A DNA stretch of 64,000 nucleotides from Piscinibacter sp. (GTDB lineage Bacteria; Pseudomonadota; Gammaproteobacteria; Burkholderiales; Burkholderiaceae_C): contig JAHBZL010000001.1 in the NCBI GenBank assembly GCA_019635485.1, positions 186,001-250,000 on the forward strand, written 5' to 3'. Shown here piece after piece: positions 56,213-64,000 of the stretch. Each line of letters opens with the position of its first letter. Positions within the stretch are counted from its first letter, which is position 1. The position numbers and the translations under genes were made by a program. The notes beneath the pieces are model-generated. The model had not been told where the DNA came from, searched no databases, and was given only the letters and a program-made list of their open reading frames with translations.

Positions 56213-58576
56213 ATGAAGGCGCTGGACCGCAAGCTGCTGCGCGACCTGCGCCTGATGTGGAGCCAGGCGCTGACGATCGCGCTGGTGGTGGGCAGCGGGA
56301 TCGGCGGCTTCATCACCAGCCTGTCGGCCGTCGACTCGCTGGCGCTGGCGCGCGACCGCTTCTATGCCGACGGCCGCTTCGCCGACGTGTTCGGCACCGT
56401 CAAGCGCGCGCCGGACGCGCTGGCCGCCACGCTGCGCGAGCTGCCCGGCGTCGCCGAGGTGCAGACCACCGTCGAGCAGGTCGTGCGCGTCGAGATCCCG
56501 GATGTGCCGGACCCGGTGATCGGCCAGCTGGTCGGCATCGACCTGCGCGGCACGCGCTCGCTGAACCGCGTCATCGTCGCCAGCGGCCGCGCGCTCGCGC
56601 CCGGGCACGGCGACGACACGATCGAGGTGCTGGTCTCCGAGGGCTTCGCCCAGGCGCGCGGCCTGCGCCCGGGCGCCACGCTGCGCGCGCTGATCAACGG
56701 CCGCCAGCGCACGCTGCGCATGGTCGGGACCGCGCTGTCGCCGGAGTACATCTTCGCCGGGCTGTGGGGCATGCCGGACCAGCGCGGCTACGGCGTGTTC
56801 TGGCTCGATGCGGAGGCACTGGCGGCGGCCTACGACATGCGCGGCGCGTTCAACCGCATCGCGGTGCGGCTCGCGCCCGGGGCCTCCGAGCCGGCGGTGA
56901 TCGACACGCTGGAGCGCCAGCTCGCGCCCTACGGCAGCCGGGTGGTGGTGGGCCGGGCCGACCAGACCTCGCACTCGATGCTCGACAACGAGATCAAGGT
57001 GCAGCGCGTGCTCGGCACGGTGCTGCCGGCGATCTTCCTCGGCGTCGCCGCGTTCCTGCTCAACGTGGTCGTCACGCGCCTGGTGGCCACGCAGCGCGAG
57101 CAGATCGCCGCGCTGAAGGCGCTCGGCTACCCGAACCGGCGCATCGGGGTGCACTACCTGGAGATGGTGCTGCTGATCGTGGCCGCCGGCCTGGTGCTGG
57201 GCGTGCTGCTCGGCGACCGGCTCGGCAGGCTGTTCACCGCGCTGTACGCGGAGTTCTACCACTTCCCCTCGTTCGGCCACCGCATCACGCCGGACCTGCT
57301 GCTGCTCAGCACCGCGATCACCGTCGCCACCGCGGTGGCCGGCACGCTCGGCGCGATCCTCGCCACCGTGCGGCTCGCGCCGGCCGAGGCGATGCGCCCG
57401 CCGGCCCCGGGCCGCTACCGGCGCACGCTGCTCGAGCGCCTGGGCATCCAGGCCATGCCGGCCGCGCTGCGCATGGTGGTGCGCAACATCGAGCGCCGGC
57501 CGCTGCGCAGCGTGCTGTCCGTCGGCGGCATCGCCGCGGCGGTCGCGATCGTCGTGCTGGGCAACTTCTTCCGCGACTCGATCGACGCGATCGTCGACAC
57601 CCAGTTCAGCCTCGCGCTGCGCAGCGACATCGCGGTCTGGATGCTCGAGCCGGCCGACAACCGCCTGCGCCACGACATGGCGCGCCTGCCCGCCGCGACG
57701 CAGGTGGAGGCGACGCGTTTCGTGCAGGTCACCTTCGTCAACGGGCCGCGGCGCGAGCGCGGCATGATCCGCGGCTACGCCGGCCGGGCCGAGCTGTACC
57801 GGGTGATCGACGCCGACAACCGCGAGCTGCTGCTCGAAGGCCGCGGCCTGGTGCTGACCGACCGCCTGGCCGCCAAGCTCGGCGTGCAGGTCGGCGACCC
57901 GCTGCGCGTCGAGGTGCTGGAGGGCCGGCCGCGCACGCTGGAGCTCGTGGTCGGCGCGACCGTGCGCGAGATGATGGGCCTGAACGCCTACATGGACCGC
58001 GCGGCGCTGAACCGCGTGCTCGGCGACGGCGACCTCGCCGACGGCTACGTGCTGTCGGTCGAGCGCGGCCGCGAGAACGAGCTGCTCGAGGCGAGCAAGA
58101 AGGTGCCGCGCATCGCCGGTGCGTTCAGCAAGGCAAACATGCTGCGCAACATGGAGGAGATCAGTGCCCGCAACGTGCGCATCATGAGCACGATCATGAC
58201 CACCTTCGCGGTGATCATCGCGGTCGGCGTGGTCTACAACAACGCGCGCATCGCGCTGGCCGAGCGCGGCTGGGAACTCGCCTCGCTGCGCGTGCTCGGC
58301 TTCACGCGCGCCGAGGTGTCCGCGCTGCTGCTGGGCGAGCTCGCGCTGATGATCCTCGTCGCGCTGCCGCTGGGCATGGCGCTCGGCTGGGGGCTGACGC
58401 ACCTGATCGCCGAATCGCTCAAGTCGGACCAGTTCTATTTCCCGGCGGTGGTCCGGGCCCGCACCTACGCCTGGGCCACGGTCGCGGTGCTCGCCGCCGG
58501 CATCGCCAGCGCGCTGATCGTGCGCCGGCGCATCGACCGCCTGGATCTCGTGGCGGTGCTGAAGACCCGGGAATGA
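56213..58576 (+). CDS. FtsX-like ABC permease, duplicated
   Basis: This 787-residue permease has an N-terminal helix, a MacB-like periplasmic core domain, then two FtsX domains (about 265-385 and 650-780). FLGVAAFLLNVVVTRLVATQREQIAALKALGY and TTFAVIIAVGVVYNNARIALAERGWELASLRVLGF are the matching segments. It probably works by the mechanotransmission mechanism known for MacB. The ATPase gene ends 19 bases before and the adaptor starts 15 bases after. Confidence 0.9.
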   Translation: MKALDRKLLRDLRLMWSQALTIALVVGSGIGGFITSLSAVDSLALARDRFYADGRFADVFGTVKRAPDALAATLRELPGVAEVQTTVEQVVRVEIPDVPDPVIGQLVGIDLRGTRSLNRVIVASGRALAPGHGDDTIEVLVSEGFAQARGLRPGATLRALINGRQRTLRMVGTALSPEYIFAGLWGMPDQRGYGVFWLDAEALAAAYDMRGAFNRIAVRLAPGASEPAVIDTLERQLAPYGSRVVVGRADQTSHSMLDNEIKVQRVLGTVLPAIFLGVAAFLLNVVVTRLVATQREQIAALKALGYPNRRIGVHYLEMVLLIVAAGLVLGVLLGDRLGRLFTALYAEFYHFPSFGHRITPDLLLLSTAITVATAVAGTLGAILATVRLAPAEAMRPPAPGRYRRTLLERLGIQAMPAALRMVVRNIERRPLRSVLSVGGIAAAVAIVVLGNFFRDSIDAIVDTQFSLALRSDIAVWMLEPADNRLRHDMARLPAATQVEATRFVQVTFVNGPRRERGMIRGYAGRAELYRVIDADNRELLLEGRGLVLTDRLAAKLGVQVGDPLRVEVLEGRPRTLELVVGATVREMMGLNAYMDRAALNRVLGDGDLADGYVLSVERGRENELLEASKKVPRIAGAFSKANMLRNMEEISARNVRIMSTIMTTFAVIIAVGVVYNNARIALAERGWELASLRVLGFTRAEVSALLLGELALMILVALPLGMALGWGLTHLIAESLKSDQFYFPAVVRARTYAWATVAVLAAGIASALIVRRRIDRLDLVAVLKTRE

Positions 58577-58591
58577 CAGGGGAATGCGAAC

Positions 58592-59806
58592 ATGAAGAAG
58601 ACCACCTGGCTGGTCGGCGGCGCGGCCGCCGTCGCGGTCACCGCGCTGCTGGCCTGGGCGTTTGCGCCGCGCCCCGTGGACGTCGAGGTCGCGGCGGCGA
58701 CGCGCGGTCCGTTCCAGACCACGATCGACGAGGACGGCAAGACGCGGCTGCGCGACCGCTACGTCGTGTCCGCGCCGCTGGCCGGCCTGGTGGGGCGCAT
58801 CACGCTGCGCGAGGGCGATGCGGTCGAGGCCGGCGCGGTGCTGGCCAGGATCACGCCGGTGCTGGCGCCGCTGCTGGACGACCGCACGCGCCGCGAGCAG
58901 CAGCTGCAGGTCGAGATCGCGCAGGCGCAGCGGCAGCGCGCCGCGGCGCGCGTCGAGGGCGCGAAGGTCGCGCTGCAGCAGGCACGCAACGAGGTGCAGC
59001 GCAGCGAGCAGCTGGCCCGCCAGGGTTATGTCTCGGAGACCAAGCTGGACACCGAACGCCTCGCGGCGCAGGCGGCGCAGAAGGAACTGGAGGCGGCCAC
59101 CGAGGAGCAGCATGTCGCCGAGCACGGCATCGAGCAGGCGCGCGCCGCGCTCGCGGCGGTGCAGGGCAAACCGGGCGGCGCGCGCGGCTTCGTGGTGCGC
59201 GCACCGGTGGCCGGCCGCGTGCTGCGGGTCGCGCAGGTCAGCGAGGGCGCGGTCGCGCTCGGCGCCCCGCTGCTCGAGCTGGGCGACACCTCGCACCTGG
59301 AGATCGTCGCCGAGCTGCTGACCACCGACGCGCTGCAGTCGCGGCCCGGCAGCGCGGTGCAGATCGAGCGCTGGGGCGGCCCCGGCACGCTGGAGGGGCG
59401 CGTGCGGCTGGTCGAGCCGGCCGCCTTCACGAAGGTCTCCGCGCTCGGCGTCGAGGAGCAGCGCGTCAAGGTGCTGATCGACATCACCAGCCCGCCGCAG
59501 ACCTGGCGCGCGCTCGGCGACGGCTACCGCGTCGCGGTGCGCGTGGTCACGCTGACGCTGGACGACGCACTGCGCGTGCCGGTCAGCGCGGTGTTCCCGC
59601 TGCCGGCGCTGGACGATGGCCAGCCCGGCGGCATGGCCGTGTTCGCGCTCGAGGACGGCCGTGCGAAGCTGACGCCGGTGCAGGTCGGCGCCCGCAACGG
59701 TTCGCAGGCCTGGATCCGCAGCGGCCTGTCGGCCGGCGCGACGGTGATCGTCTACCCCGGCAACAGCGTGCGCGACGGCGTGCGCGTGAAGGCGCGCAAG
59801 GTATGA
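58592..59806 (+). CDS. HlyD-family periplasmic adaptor
   Basis: This 404-residue adaptor has one N-terminal anchor helix (about 5-24), lipoyl halves (YVVSAPLAGLVGRITLREGDAVEAG and GFVVRAPVAGRVLRVAQVSEGAV), a long helical hairpin with coiled-coil (about 95-185) and beta-barrel and membrane-proximal domains. It links the FtsX-like permease to an outer-membrane duct. The substrate of the exporter is unknown; DevBCA-type exporters move glycolipids and MacAB moves macrolides or peptides. Confidence 0.9.
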   Translation: MKKTTWLVGGAAAVAVTALLAWAFAPRPVDVEVAAATRGPFQTTIDEDGKTRLRDRYVVSAPLAGLVGRITLREGDAVEAGAVLARITPVLAPLLDDRTRREQQLQVEIAQAQRQRAAARVEGAKVALQQARNEVQRSEQLARQGYVSETKLDTERLAAQAAQKELEAATEEQHVAEHGIEQARAALAAVQGKPGGARGFVVRAPVAGRVLRVAQVSEGAVALGAPLLELGDTSHLEIVAELLTTDALQSRPGSAVQIERWGGPGTLEGRVRLVEPAAFTKVSALGVEEQRVKVLIDITSPPQTWRALGDGYRVAVRVVTLTLDDALRVPVSAVFPLPALDDGQPGGMAVFALEDGRAKLTPVQVGARNGSQAWIRSGLSAGATVIVYPGNSVRDGVRVKARKV

Positions 59807-59815
59807 GATGACCCA

Positions 59816-59895
59816 CCCCCGGAGCGCCTGCGGCGCACCCCCTCGAGGGGGCGCCGCCAGCGGACCGGCGGAGCCGGATCCGCGGCGGCCGCTGG
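59816..59895. repeat. Two-hairpin extragenic repeat, copy B
   Basis: This element lies between the HlyD adaptor and the convergent haloacid dehalogenase. It holds CCCCCTCGAGGGGG and then the outer CCAGCGG/CCGCTGG pair around CCGGCGGAGCCGG. Its last 49 bases match copy A at 27731-27779 with one change (C to G). As the site lies between convergent genes it could serve both strands as an end signal. Confidence 0.75.
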
Positions 59896-59920
59896 GTGCG
59901 GGCGGCGCGTCGTCGCGGGT

Positions 59921-60616
59921 TCACGCGCCGAGCGCGTCGGCCAGCGCGGTGAGGCCGGGGGCGCTCCAGTCGACCGGCACGCTGGCCCGCACCTCGCCGC
60001 GCCCCGGCCCGTGTTCGTCGGGCCGCGCGATGAACGCGGTACGCAGTCCCGCGGCGGCGGCGGCGGCGAGGTCGGACGAGTGCGCCGCGACCATCACCAC
60101 CTCGCCGGGCGCGGCGTCGAAGGCCTCCGCGCTGGACCGGTAGACGACCGGCTGCGGCTTGTAGTCGCGTGCCAGCTCGGCGCCGAGGATCGCGTCCCAG
60201 TGCAGCCCGTTGCGGCGCGCCAGGTCGGCCATCAGCGAGATGTTGCCGTTCGAACACGGCGCGACCAGGAAGCGCTCGCGCAGCCGCGCCAGGCCCGGCG
60301 CCACGTCGGGCCAGGCGTCCAGGCGGTGCCAGGCGATGTTCAGCTCGGTGCGCACCGCTTCGTCGACGTCGTCGCGCCCCAGGGCCTGCAGCACGCGGTC
60401 GAGGTTGTGCCGGTGCAGCACGTCGAGCTTGCAGAACGGCAGCCGGCCGCTGCGCACCTCCTCCATCGCCGGCTGGTACTGCGCGCGCCACGCGTCGGCG
60501 AAGGCCGGCGCGTCGACCTCGGGCCCGAGCAGGCGCGCCACCTCGCGCGCGACGCCGCCGCGCCAGTCGACCAGCGTGCCGAACACGTCGAACACCAGCG
60601 CCTTGATCTTCTGCAT
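59921..60616 (-). CDS. Haloacid dehalogenase type II (HAD superfamily)
   Basis: This 231-residue HAD enzyme has motif I FDVFGTLVDWRGG (nucleophile Asp10), motif II in CSNGNIS, the Lys in YKPQPVVY and motif IV in AHSSDLAAA. This is the pattern of L-2-haloacid dehalogenases and related epoxide or phosphatase HADs. It may hydrolyse 2-haloacids or a different small substrate. It is divergent from the Ca2+ ATPase gene across 34 bases. Confidence 0.87.
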   Translation of the reverse strand: MQKIKALVFDVFGTLVDWRGGVAREVARLLGPEVDAPAFADAWRAQYQPAMEEVRSGRLPFCKLDVLHRHNLDRVLQALGRDDVDEAVRTELNIAWHRLDAWPDVAPGLARLRERFLVAPCSNGNISLMADLARRNGLHWDAILGAELARDYKPQPVVYRSSAEAFDAAPGEVVMVAAHSSDLAAAAAAGLRTAFIARPDEHGPGRGEVRASVPVDWSAPGLTALADALGA

Positions 60617-60650
60617 CGTCCCGTCTCCCGATCGCCCTAGGATCGGCCCC

Positions 60651-63263
60651 ATGGCCGATTCCGCGACTTTGCCCGAAGCGGCGCACCTGCACAGCGCGGC
60701 GGCAGTCGCCGAGCACCTGGCCGTCGACCCGGCGGCCGGCCTGGCCGACCACGAGGTCTCGGCGCGGCGCGAGCGCCACGGGCCGAACCGCCTGCCCGAA
60801 CCGGCGCCGCGCTCCGTCGCGACACGCGTGCTGGACCAGTTCCGCGACTTCATGATCCTGGTGCTGCTCGCCGCGGCGCTGCTGTCGGGCCTGATCGGCG
60901 ACCTGGTCGACACGCTGGCCATCGTGGTGATCGTGCTGCTCAACGCAGGCATCGGCCTGGTGCAGGAGTGGCGCGCCGACAAGGCGCTGCAGGCCCTGCA
61001 GGCGCTGGCCGCGCCGCATGCCACCGTGCGCCGCGCCGGGCAGGCGCAGAACGTCTCCGCCGACCAGCTGGTGCCCGGCGACGTGGTGCTGCTGGAGGCC
61101 GGCAACCTCGTGCCGGCGGACCTGCGGCTGCACCACGTCGCGCAGCTGCGTGTCGACGAGTCGGCGCTGACCGGCGAGTCGGTCGCCGCCGACAAACACG
61201 CGCGCCATCTCGACCCGCCCGAGGACGGCGAGCACGCGCTCGGCGACCGCGCCAACATGGCCTTCAAGGGCACGCTCGTGACCCACGGCCGCGCCACCGG
61301 CCTCGTGGTCGCGACCGGCGCGCGCACCGAGCTCGGCCAGGTGGCCACGCTGCTGCGCGACGAGGAAACGCGCAGCACGCCGCTGCAGCGCCGGCTGGCC
61401 GCGTTCGGCAAGCGGCTGTCGCTGGTGGTGATCGGCATCTGCGCGCTGATCTTCGCGATCGGCGTGCTGCGCGGCGAGCCGCTGCTGCTGATGGCGCTGA
61501 CGGCGATCAGCCTGGCCGTCGCCGCGATTCCCGAGGCGCTGCCGGCCGTGGTCACGGTGCTGCTCGCGCTCGGCGCGCGCCGCATGGCCCGCCACGCCGC
61601 GCTGGTGCGCCGCCTGCCGTCGGTCGAGACGCTCGGCTCGGTGAACGTGATCTGCTCGGACAAGACCGGCACGCTGACGCAGAACCGCATGCAGGTGCGC
61701 CGCACGCAGGTCTGGGGCGAACTGCCGGAGGCCGCGCTGTGGTCCGCCGCGGTGCTGTGCAACGACACGCGTCCGGGCCCGGACGGCGCCTGGCAGGGCG
61801 ACCCGACCGAGACCGCGCTGGTCGAGGCGGCGGCCGCCGCCGGGCTCGAACCCGCGGCGCTGCAGCGCGCCGAGGCGCGCCTGCACGAGTGGCCGTTCGA
61901 CGCCGAGCGCAAGCGCATGAGCACGCTGCACGCCGCCGCGGACGGCGGCTTCCGCCTGCTCTGCAAGGGCGCGCCGGAGACGCTGCTGCCGCGCTGCGCC
62001 CACGTCGCGGGCGCGGACGGTGAATCGCCGCTCGATCCGGCGCAGGCACTCCAGGCCGCGGCCGAGCTGGCCCGCCAAGGCCTGCGCGTGCTCGCCGTCG
62101 CGCGGCGCCACCTGCCGGCGGACCCGCGCGAGCAGCGCGCCGCGGCGGCCGGCGACGTCGAACGCGAGCTGACGCTGCTCGGCCTGGTCGGCCTGGCCGA
62201 CCCACCGCGTCCCGAAGCCGCCGCCGCGGTGGCCGAGTGCCGCAGCGCCGGCATCGTGCCGGTGATGATCACCGGCGACCACCCGGCCACCGCGCTGGCC
62301 ATCGCGCGCGAGCTCGGCATCGCGGCCGCGGACGACGCGGCGGTGCTGACCGGCGCCGAGCTGGCCACGCTGGACGACGCGGCGCTCGCCGCGCGTGTCG
62401 AGGGCACGCAGGTCTACGCGCGGGTCGACCCGGCGCAGAAGATCCGCATCGTCGCGGCGCTGCAGGCGCGCGGACGCTTCGTCGCGATGACCGGCGACGG
62501 CGTCAACGACGCGCCGGCACTGAAGCGCGCCGACATCGGCGTCGCGATGGGCGCAGGCGGCACCGACGTCGCGCGCGAGGCCGCCAGCCTGGTGCTGCTG
62601 GACGACAACTTCGCCACCATCGTCGCGGCGGTACGCGAGGGCCGGCGCATCTTCGACAACATCCGCAAGTTCGTGCGCTACGCGATGACCGGCAACTCGG
62701 GCGAGATCTGGACGCTGTTCCTCGCCCCGCTGCTCGGCCTGCCGATCCCGCTGCTGCCGATCCACATCCTGTGGGTCAACCTCGTCACCGACGGCCTGCC
62801 GGGCCTCGCGCTCGCCGCCGAGCCGGCCGAGCCCGGCGTGATGAAGCGCCCGCCCCGCGCGAGCAGCGAGAGCGTGTTCGCCGGCGGGCTGTGGCAGCAC
62901 ACGCTGTGGGTCGGCCTGCTGATCGCCGCGCTGTGCCTGGGCGTGCAGGCCTGGGCGCTGGAAAGCGGCGGCCACTGGCAGACCATGGTCTTCACGGTGC
63001 TGACGCTGGCACAGATGGCCCACGTGCTGGCGATCCGCTCCGAGACGCAATCGCTGTTCGCGCAGGGCCTGCGCAGCAACCTCGCGCTGACCGGCGCGGT
63101 GACGCTGACCTTCGTGCTGCAGCTGGCGACGATCTACGTGCCGGCGCTGCAGCCGATCTTCCGCACCGAGGCCCTCGCCGCCGGCGAACTGGTGCTGTGC
63201 CTGGCGGCGTCGGCGCTGGTGTTCGTCGCGGTCGAGATCGAGAAGGCACTGCGCCGGCGCTGA
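60651..63263 (+). CDS. Ca2+-transporting P-type ATPase (SERCA-like, P2A)
   Basis: This 870-residue pump has actuator TGES (ALTGESV), phosphorylation site SDKTGTLT, nucleotide domain KGAPE and hinge MTGDGVNDAPALK. The residues that bind calcium in SERCA are present: PEALP in helix 4, NSGE in helix 5 and NLVTDG in helix 6. The N-terminal cation ATPase domain reads GLADHEVSARRERHGPN. It should pump Ca2+ out of the cytoplasm. It has a poor Shine-Dalgarno and a start at 60651. Confidence 0.92.
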   Translation: MADSATLPEAAHLHSAAAVAEHLAVDPAAGLADHEVSARRERHGPNRLPEPAPRSVATRVLDQFRDFMILVLLAAALLSGLIGDLVDTLAIVVIVLLNAGIGLVQEWRADKALQALQALAAPHATVRRAGQAQNVSADQLVPGDVVLLEAGNLVPADLRLHHVAQLRVDESALTGESVAADKHARHLDPPEDGEHALGDRANMAFKGTLVTHGRATGLVVATGARTELGQVATLLRDEETRSTPLQRRLAAFGKRLSLVVIGICALIFAIGVLRGEPLLLMALTAISLAVAAIPEALPAVVTVLLALGARRMARHAALVRRLPSVETLGSVNVICSDKTGTLTQNRMQVRRTQVWGELPEAALWSAAVLCNDTRPGPDGAWQGDPTETALVEAAAAAGLEPAALQRAEARLHEWPFDAERKRMSTLHAAADGGFRLLCKGAPETLLPRCAHVAGADGESPLDPAQALQAAAELARQGLRVLAVARRHLPADPREQRAAAAGDVERELTLLGLVGLADPPRPEAAAAVAECRSAGIVPVMITGDHPATALAIARELGIAAADDAAVLTGAELATLDDAALAARVEGTQVYARVDPAQKIRIVAALQARGRFVAMTGDGVNDAPALKRADIGVAMGAGGTDVAREAASLVLLDDNFATIVAAVREGRRIFDNIRKFVRYAMTGNSGEIWTLFLAPLLGLPIPLLPIHILWVNLVTDGLPGLALAAEPAEPGVMKRPPRASSESVFAGGLWQHTLWVGLLIAALCLGVQAWALESGGHWQTMVFTVLTLAQMAHVLAIRSETQSLFAQGLRSNLALTGAVTLTFVLQLATIYVPALQPIFRTEALAAGELVLCLAASALVFVAVEIEKALRRR

Positions 63264-63281
63264 GTCCCGGCCGCCGTGCCC

Positions 63282-63476
63282 TCAGGCGCCCGGGCCGTGC
63301 GCCGCGTGCAGCACCTCGCGCACCGCGCTCACGTGCTCGCCGACCTGCTCGATTGCCCGGTTCAGCGCGTCGAGGCTGCAGCCGAGTTCGCGGCACCACC
63401 AGGCCATCTCGGTCGGGTCCATCGGGTTGATCCGGCCGGGATCGAGCGGGCGGAACGCGGCGACGGGTTCGTTCAT
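63282..63476 (-). CDS. DUF3606 family protein
   Basis: This 64-residue protein matches DUF3606: the core is DPTEMAWWCRELGCSLDALNRAIEQVGEHVSAVREVL. The function is unknown. The ATG at 63476 follows a perfect AGGAGGT site; the open frame upstream is not family-like. It converges on the Ca2+ ATPase gene with 18 bases between. Confidence 0.85.
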   Translation of the reverse strand: MNEPVAAFRPLDPGRINPMDPTEMAWWCRELGCSLDALNRAIEQVGEHVSAVREVLHAAHGPGA

Positions 63477-63591
63477 GGCCACCTCCTGATCGCTGCGGAC
63501 CCGGCCATTGTTCGCCCGCCCCGCGCCGTCGCGCGCATTGGCCGCGCCGGCGGTGCGGGCAAGGCGCCGGGCGGCCCCGGCGGACACGGCC

Positions 63592-64000
63592 TCAGTTGGC
63601 GGCGAAGCAGTACAGCAGCCCGTCGCCGCCGGTGCTCTTCAGCGCGTCCTGGCTGCAGCCGCCGCGCGACTGGTGCGCGGAGTTCCAGGACACGGCCCAC
63701 GGATCCGTCGTCGGGCCCATGCGGTCGTGGTGGCCGACCACCGCGACACCTTCCGGACCGCTGCGCGTCCAGTTGCCGCAGGTCATGTCCGGGTCGCCCG
63801 ACGCGAAGGCGGTGCCGTCGGTGCGCGAGCCGGTCAGGATGTCGTGCCGGTTCGGCGTGTCGCCGCGGCCGTTGACCAGGCCGCCCTTCTCGTTCAGCGC
63901 GGTCTGCTTGGTGACGTGGTTGCCGCTGCCGTGCAGGCTTTCCACGTCGCGCGCGATCAGCTCGCCCTTGGCGTTGTACCAGGGGCCCTTGCCGATGCGG
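63592..64000 (-). CDS. Lectin-like secreted protein (5' end cut by window)
   Basis: Only the last 136 codons lie in the window; the start is beyond 64000. The visible part runs from RIGKGPWYNAKGELIARDV through TKQTALNEKGG and GRGDTPNRHDILTGS to a GGCSQDALKSTGGDGLLYCFAAN end. This resembles a family often annotated as lectin in Burkholderiales, with a C-type-lectin/endostatin-like fold and paired cysteines (TCGNW, GGCSQ, LYCFA). The full protein is expected to be secreted. There is no methionine before the edge that fits a start. Confidence 0.7.
   Translation of the reverse strand, partial: RIGKGPWYNAKGELIARDVESLHGSGNHVTKQTALNEKGGLVNGRGDTPNRHDILTGSRTDGTAFASGDPDMTCGNWTRSGPEGVAVVGHHDRMGPTTDPWAVSWNSAHQSRGGCSQDALKSTGGDGLLYCFAAN

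Noticed and set aside
56204-59296. A minus-strand open frame of about 1,030 codons opposite the ABC exporter
   Set aside because: It is His/Arg/Asp/Ala-rich shadow sequence without domains. The plus strand encodes a complete ATPase, FtsX-like permease and adaptor.
59583-63050. A minus-strand open frame opposite the Ca2+ ATPase
   Set aside because: It is low-complexity shadow sequence; the plus strand carries every P-type ATPase motif.

Overview
The window is very GC-rich, densely packed chromosomal DNA from a Gram-negative bacterium. Signs of two membranes are a TonB-dependent receptor, RND and tripartite pumps, outer-membrane factors and many Sec signal peptides. Gene content and style (orphan LivJ-type binding proteins, an ECF sigma factor next to a TPR protein derived from a kinase, the SQR/OsmC/TDT cluster, Betaproteobacterial-looking extragenic repeats) suggest a Betaproteobacterium of the order Burkholderiales, near Rubrivivax, Leptothrix or Methylibium. 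This placement is inference; there is no rRNA to confirm it. I see no tRNA, rRNA, CRISPR array, insertion sequence or prophage. No stretch longer than about 230 bases lacks a gene, a proposed regulatory element or both.

Layout. 1-1.8 kb: a YkgJ-type Cys-cluster protein overlapping a Crp/Fnr regulator, then a perfect CRP-type site in front of a small DUF2892 membrane protein, and a convergent acetyltransferase. 1.8-5.6 kb (minus): a four-gene operon with 4-nt overlaps, glutaredoxin-like protein, S33 hydrolase, ABC ATPase and ABC-2 permease. 5.7-7.9 kb: hydantoin/allantoin racemase plus NCS1 transporter. 7.9-12.8 kb: pirin, an orphan periplasmic binding protein, a beta-class GST, a small secreted protein and a secreted thioredoxin-like protein. 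12.8-17.7 kb (minus): btuBCDF vitamin B12 uptake under a cobalamin riboswitch. 17.7-19.4 kb (minus): DMT transporter and a PD-(D/E)XK nuclease-like protein.

19.5-27.7 kb (plus) is the most coherent unit: RND adaptor and pump, sulfide:quinone oxidoreductase (SQR), DUF2892, OsmC, TDT/SLAC1-type anion transporter and a CsoR-family repressor. A two-dyad operator overlaps the promoter and touches the first start codon. I read it as a self-regulated sulfide/persulfide detoxification operon with an unusual attached RND pump. 27.8-29.9 kb: a FadH-type 2,4-dienoyl-CoA reductase. 29.9-33.7 kb (minus): a WYL regulator, DUF427, an ECF sigma factor and a membrane TPR protein that looks like the tail of a Ser/Thr kinase whose catalytic domain has been replaced. 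Divergent from these is an HNH-like protein, with two copies of one operator between them. 35.1-42.7 kb (plus): TetR(CerR), outer-membrane factor, adaptor, RND pump and a secreted hydrolase, with a perfect operator upstream.

42.7-45.3 kb: the AmmeMemoRadiSam system, with Memo and AMMECR1 fused in one protein and overlapping the radical SAM enzyme. 45.3-52.6 kb: small hypotheticals, MFS exporter, VOC protein, SET-domain protein, OCD-family reductase, diguanylate cyclase, homocysteine S-methyltransferase and a fatty-acid hydroxylase. 52.7-55.3 kb: GlxA-type regulator, AlaX tRNA-editing protein and a hypothetical. 55.4-59.8 kb: a MacB-type ABC exporter trio. 59.9-64 kb: haloacid dehalogenase, a SERCA-like Ca2+ ATPase, a DUF3606 protein and a lectin-like protein cut by the window edge. 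An 80-base two-hairpin extragenic repeat occurs at 27.7 and 59.8 kb.
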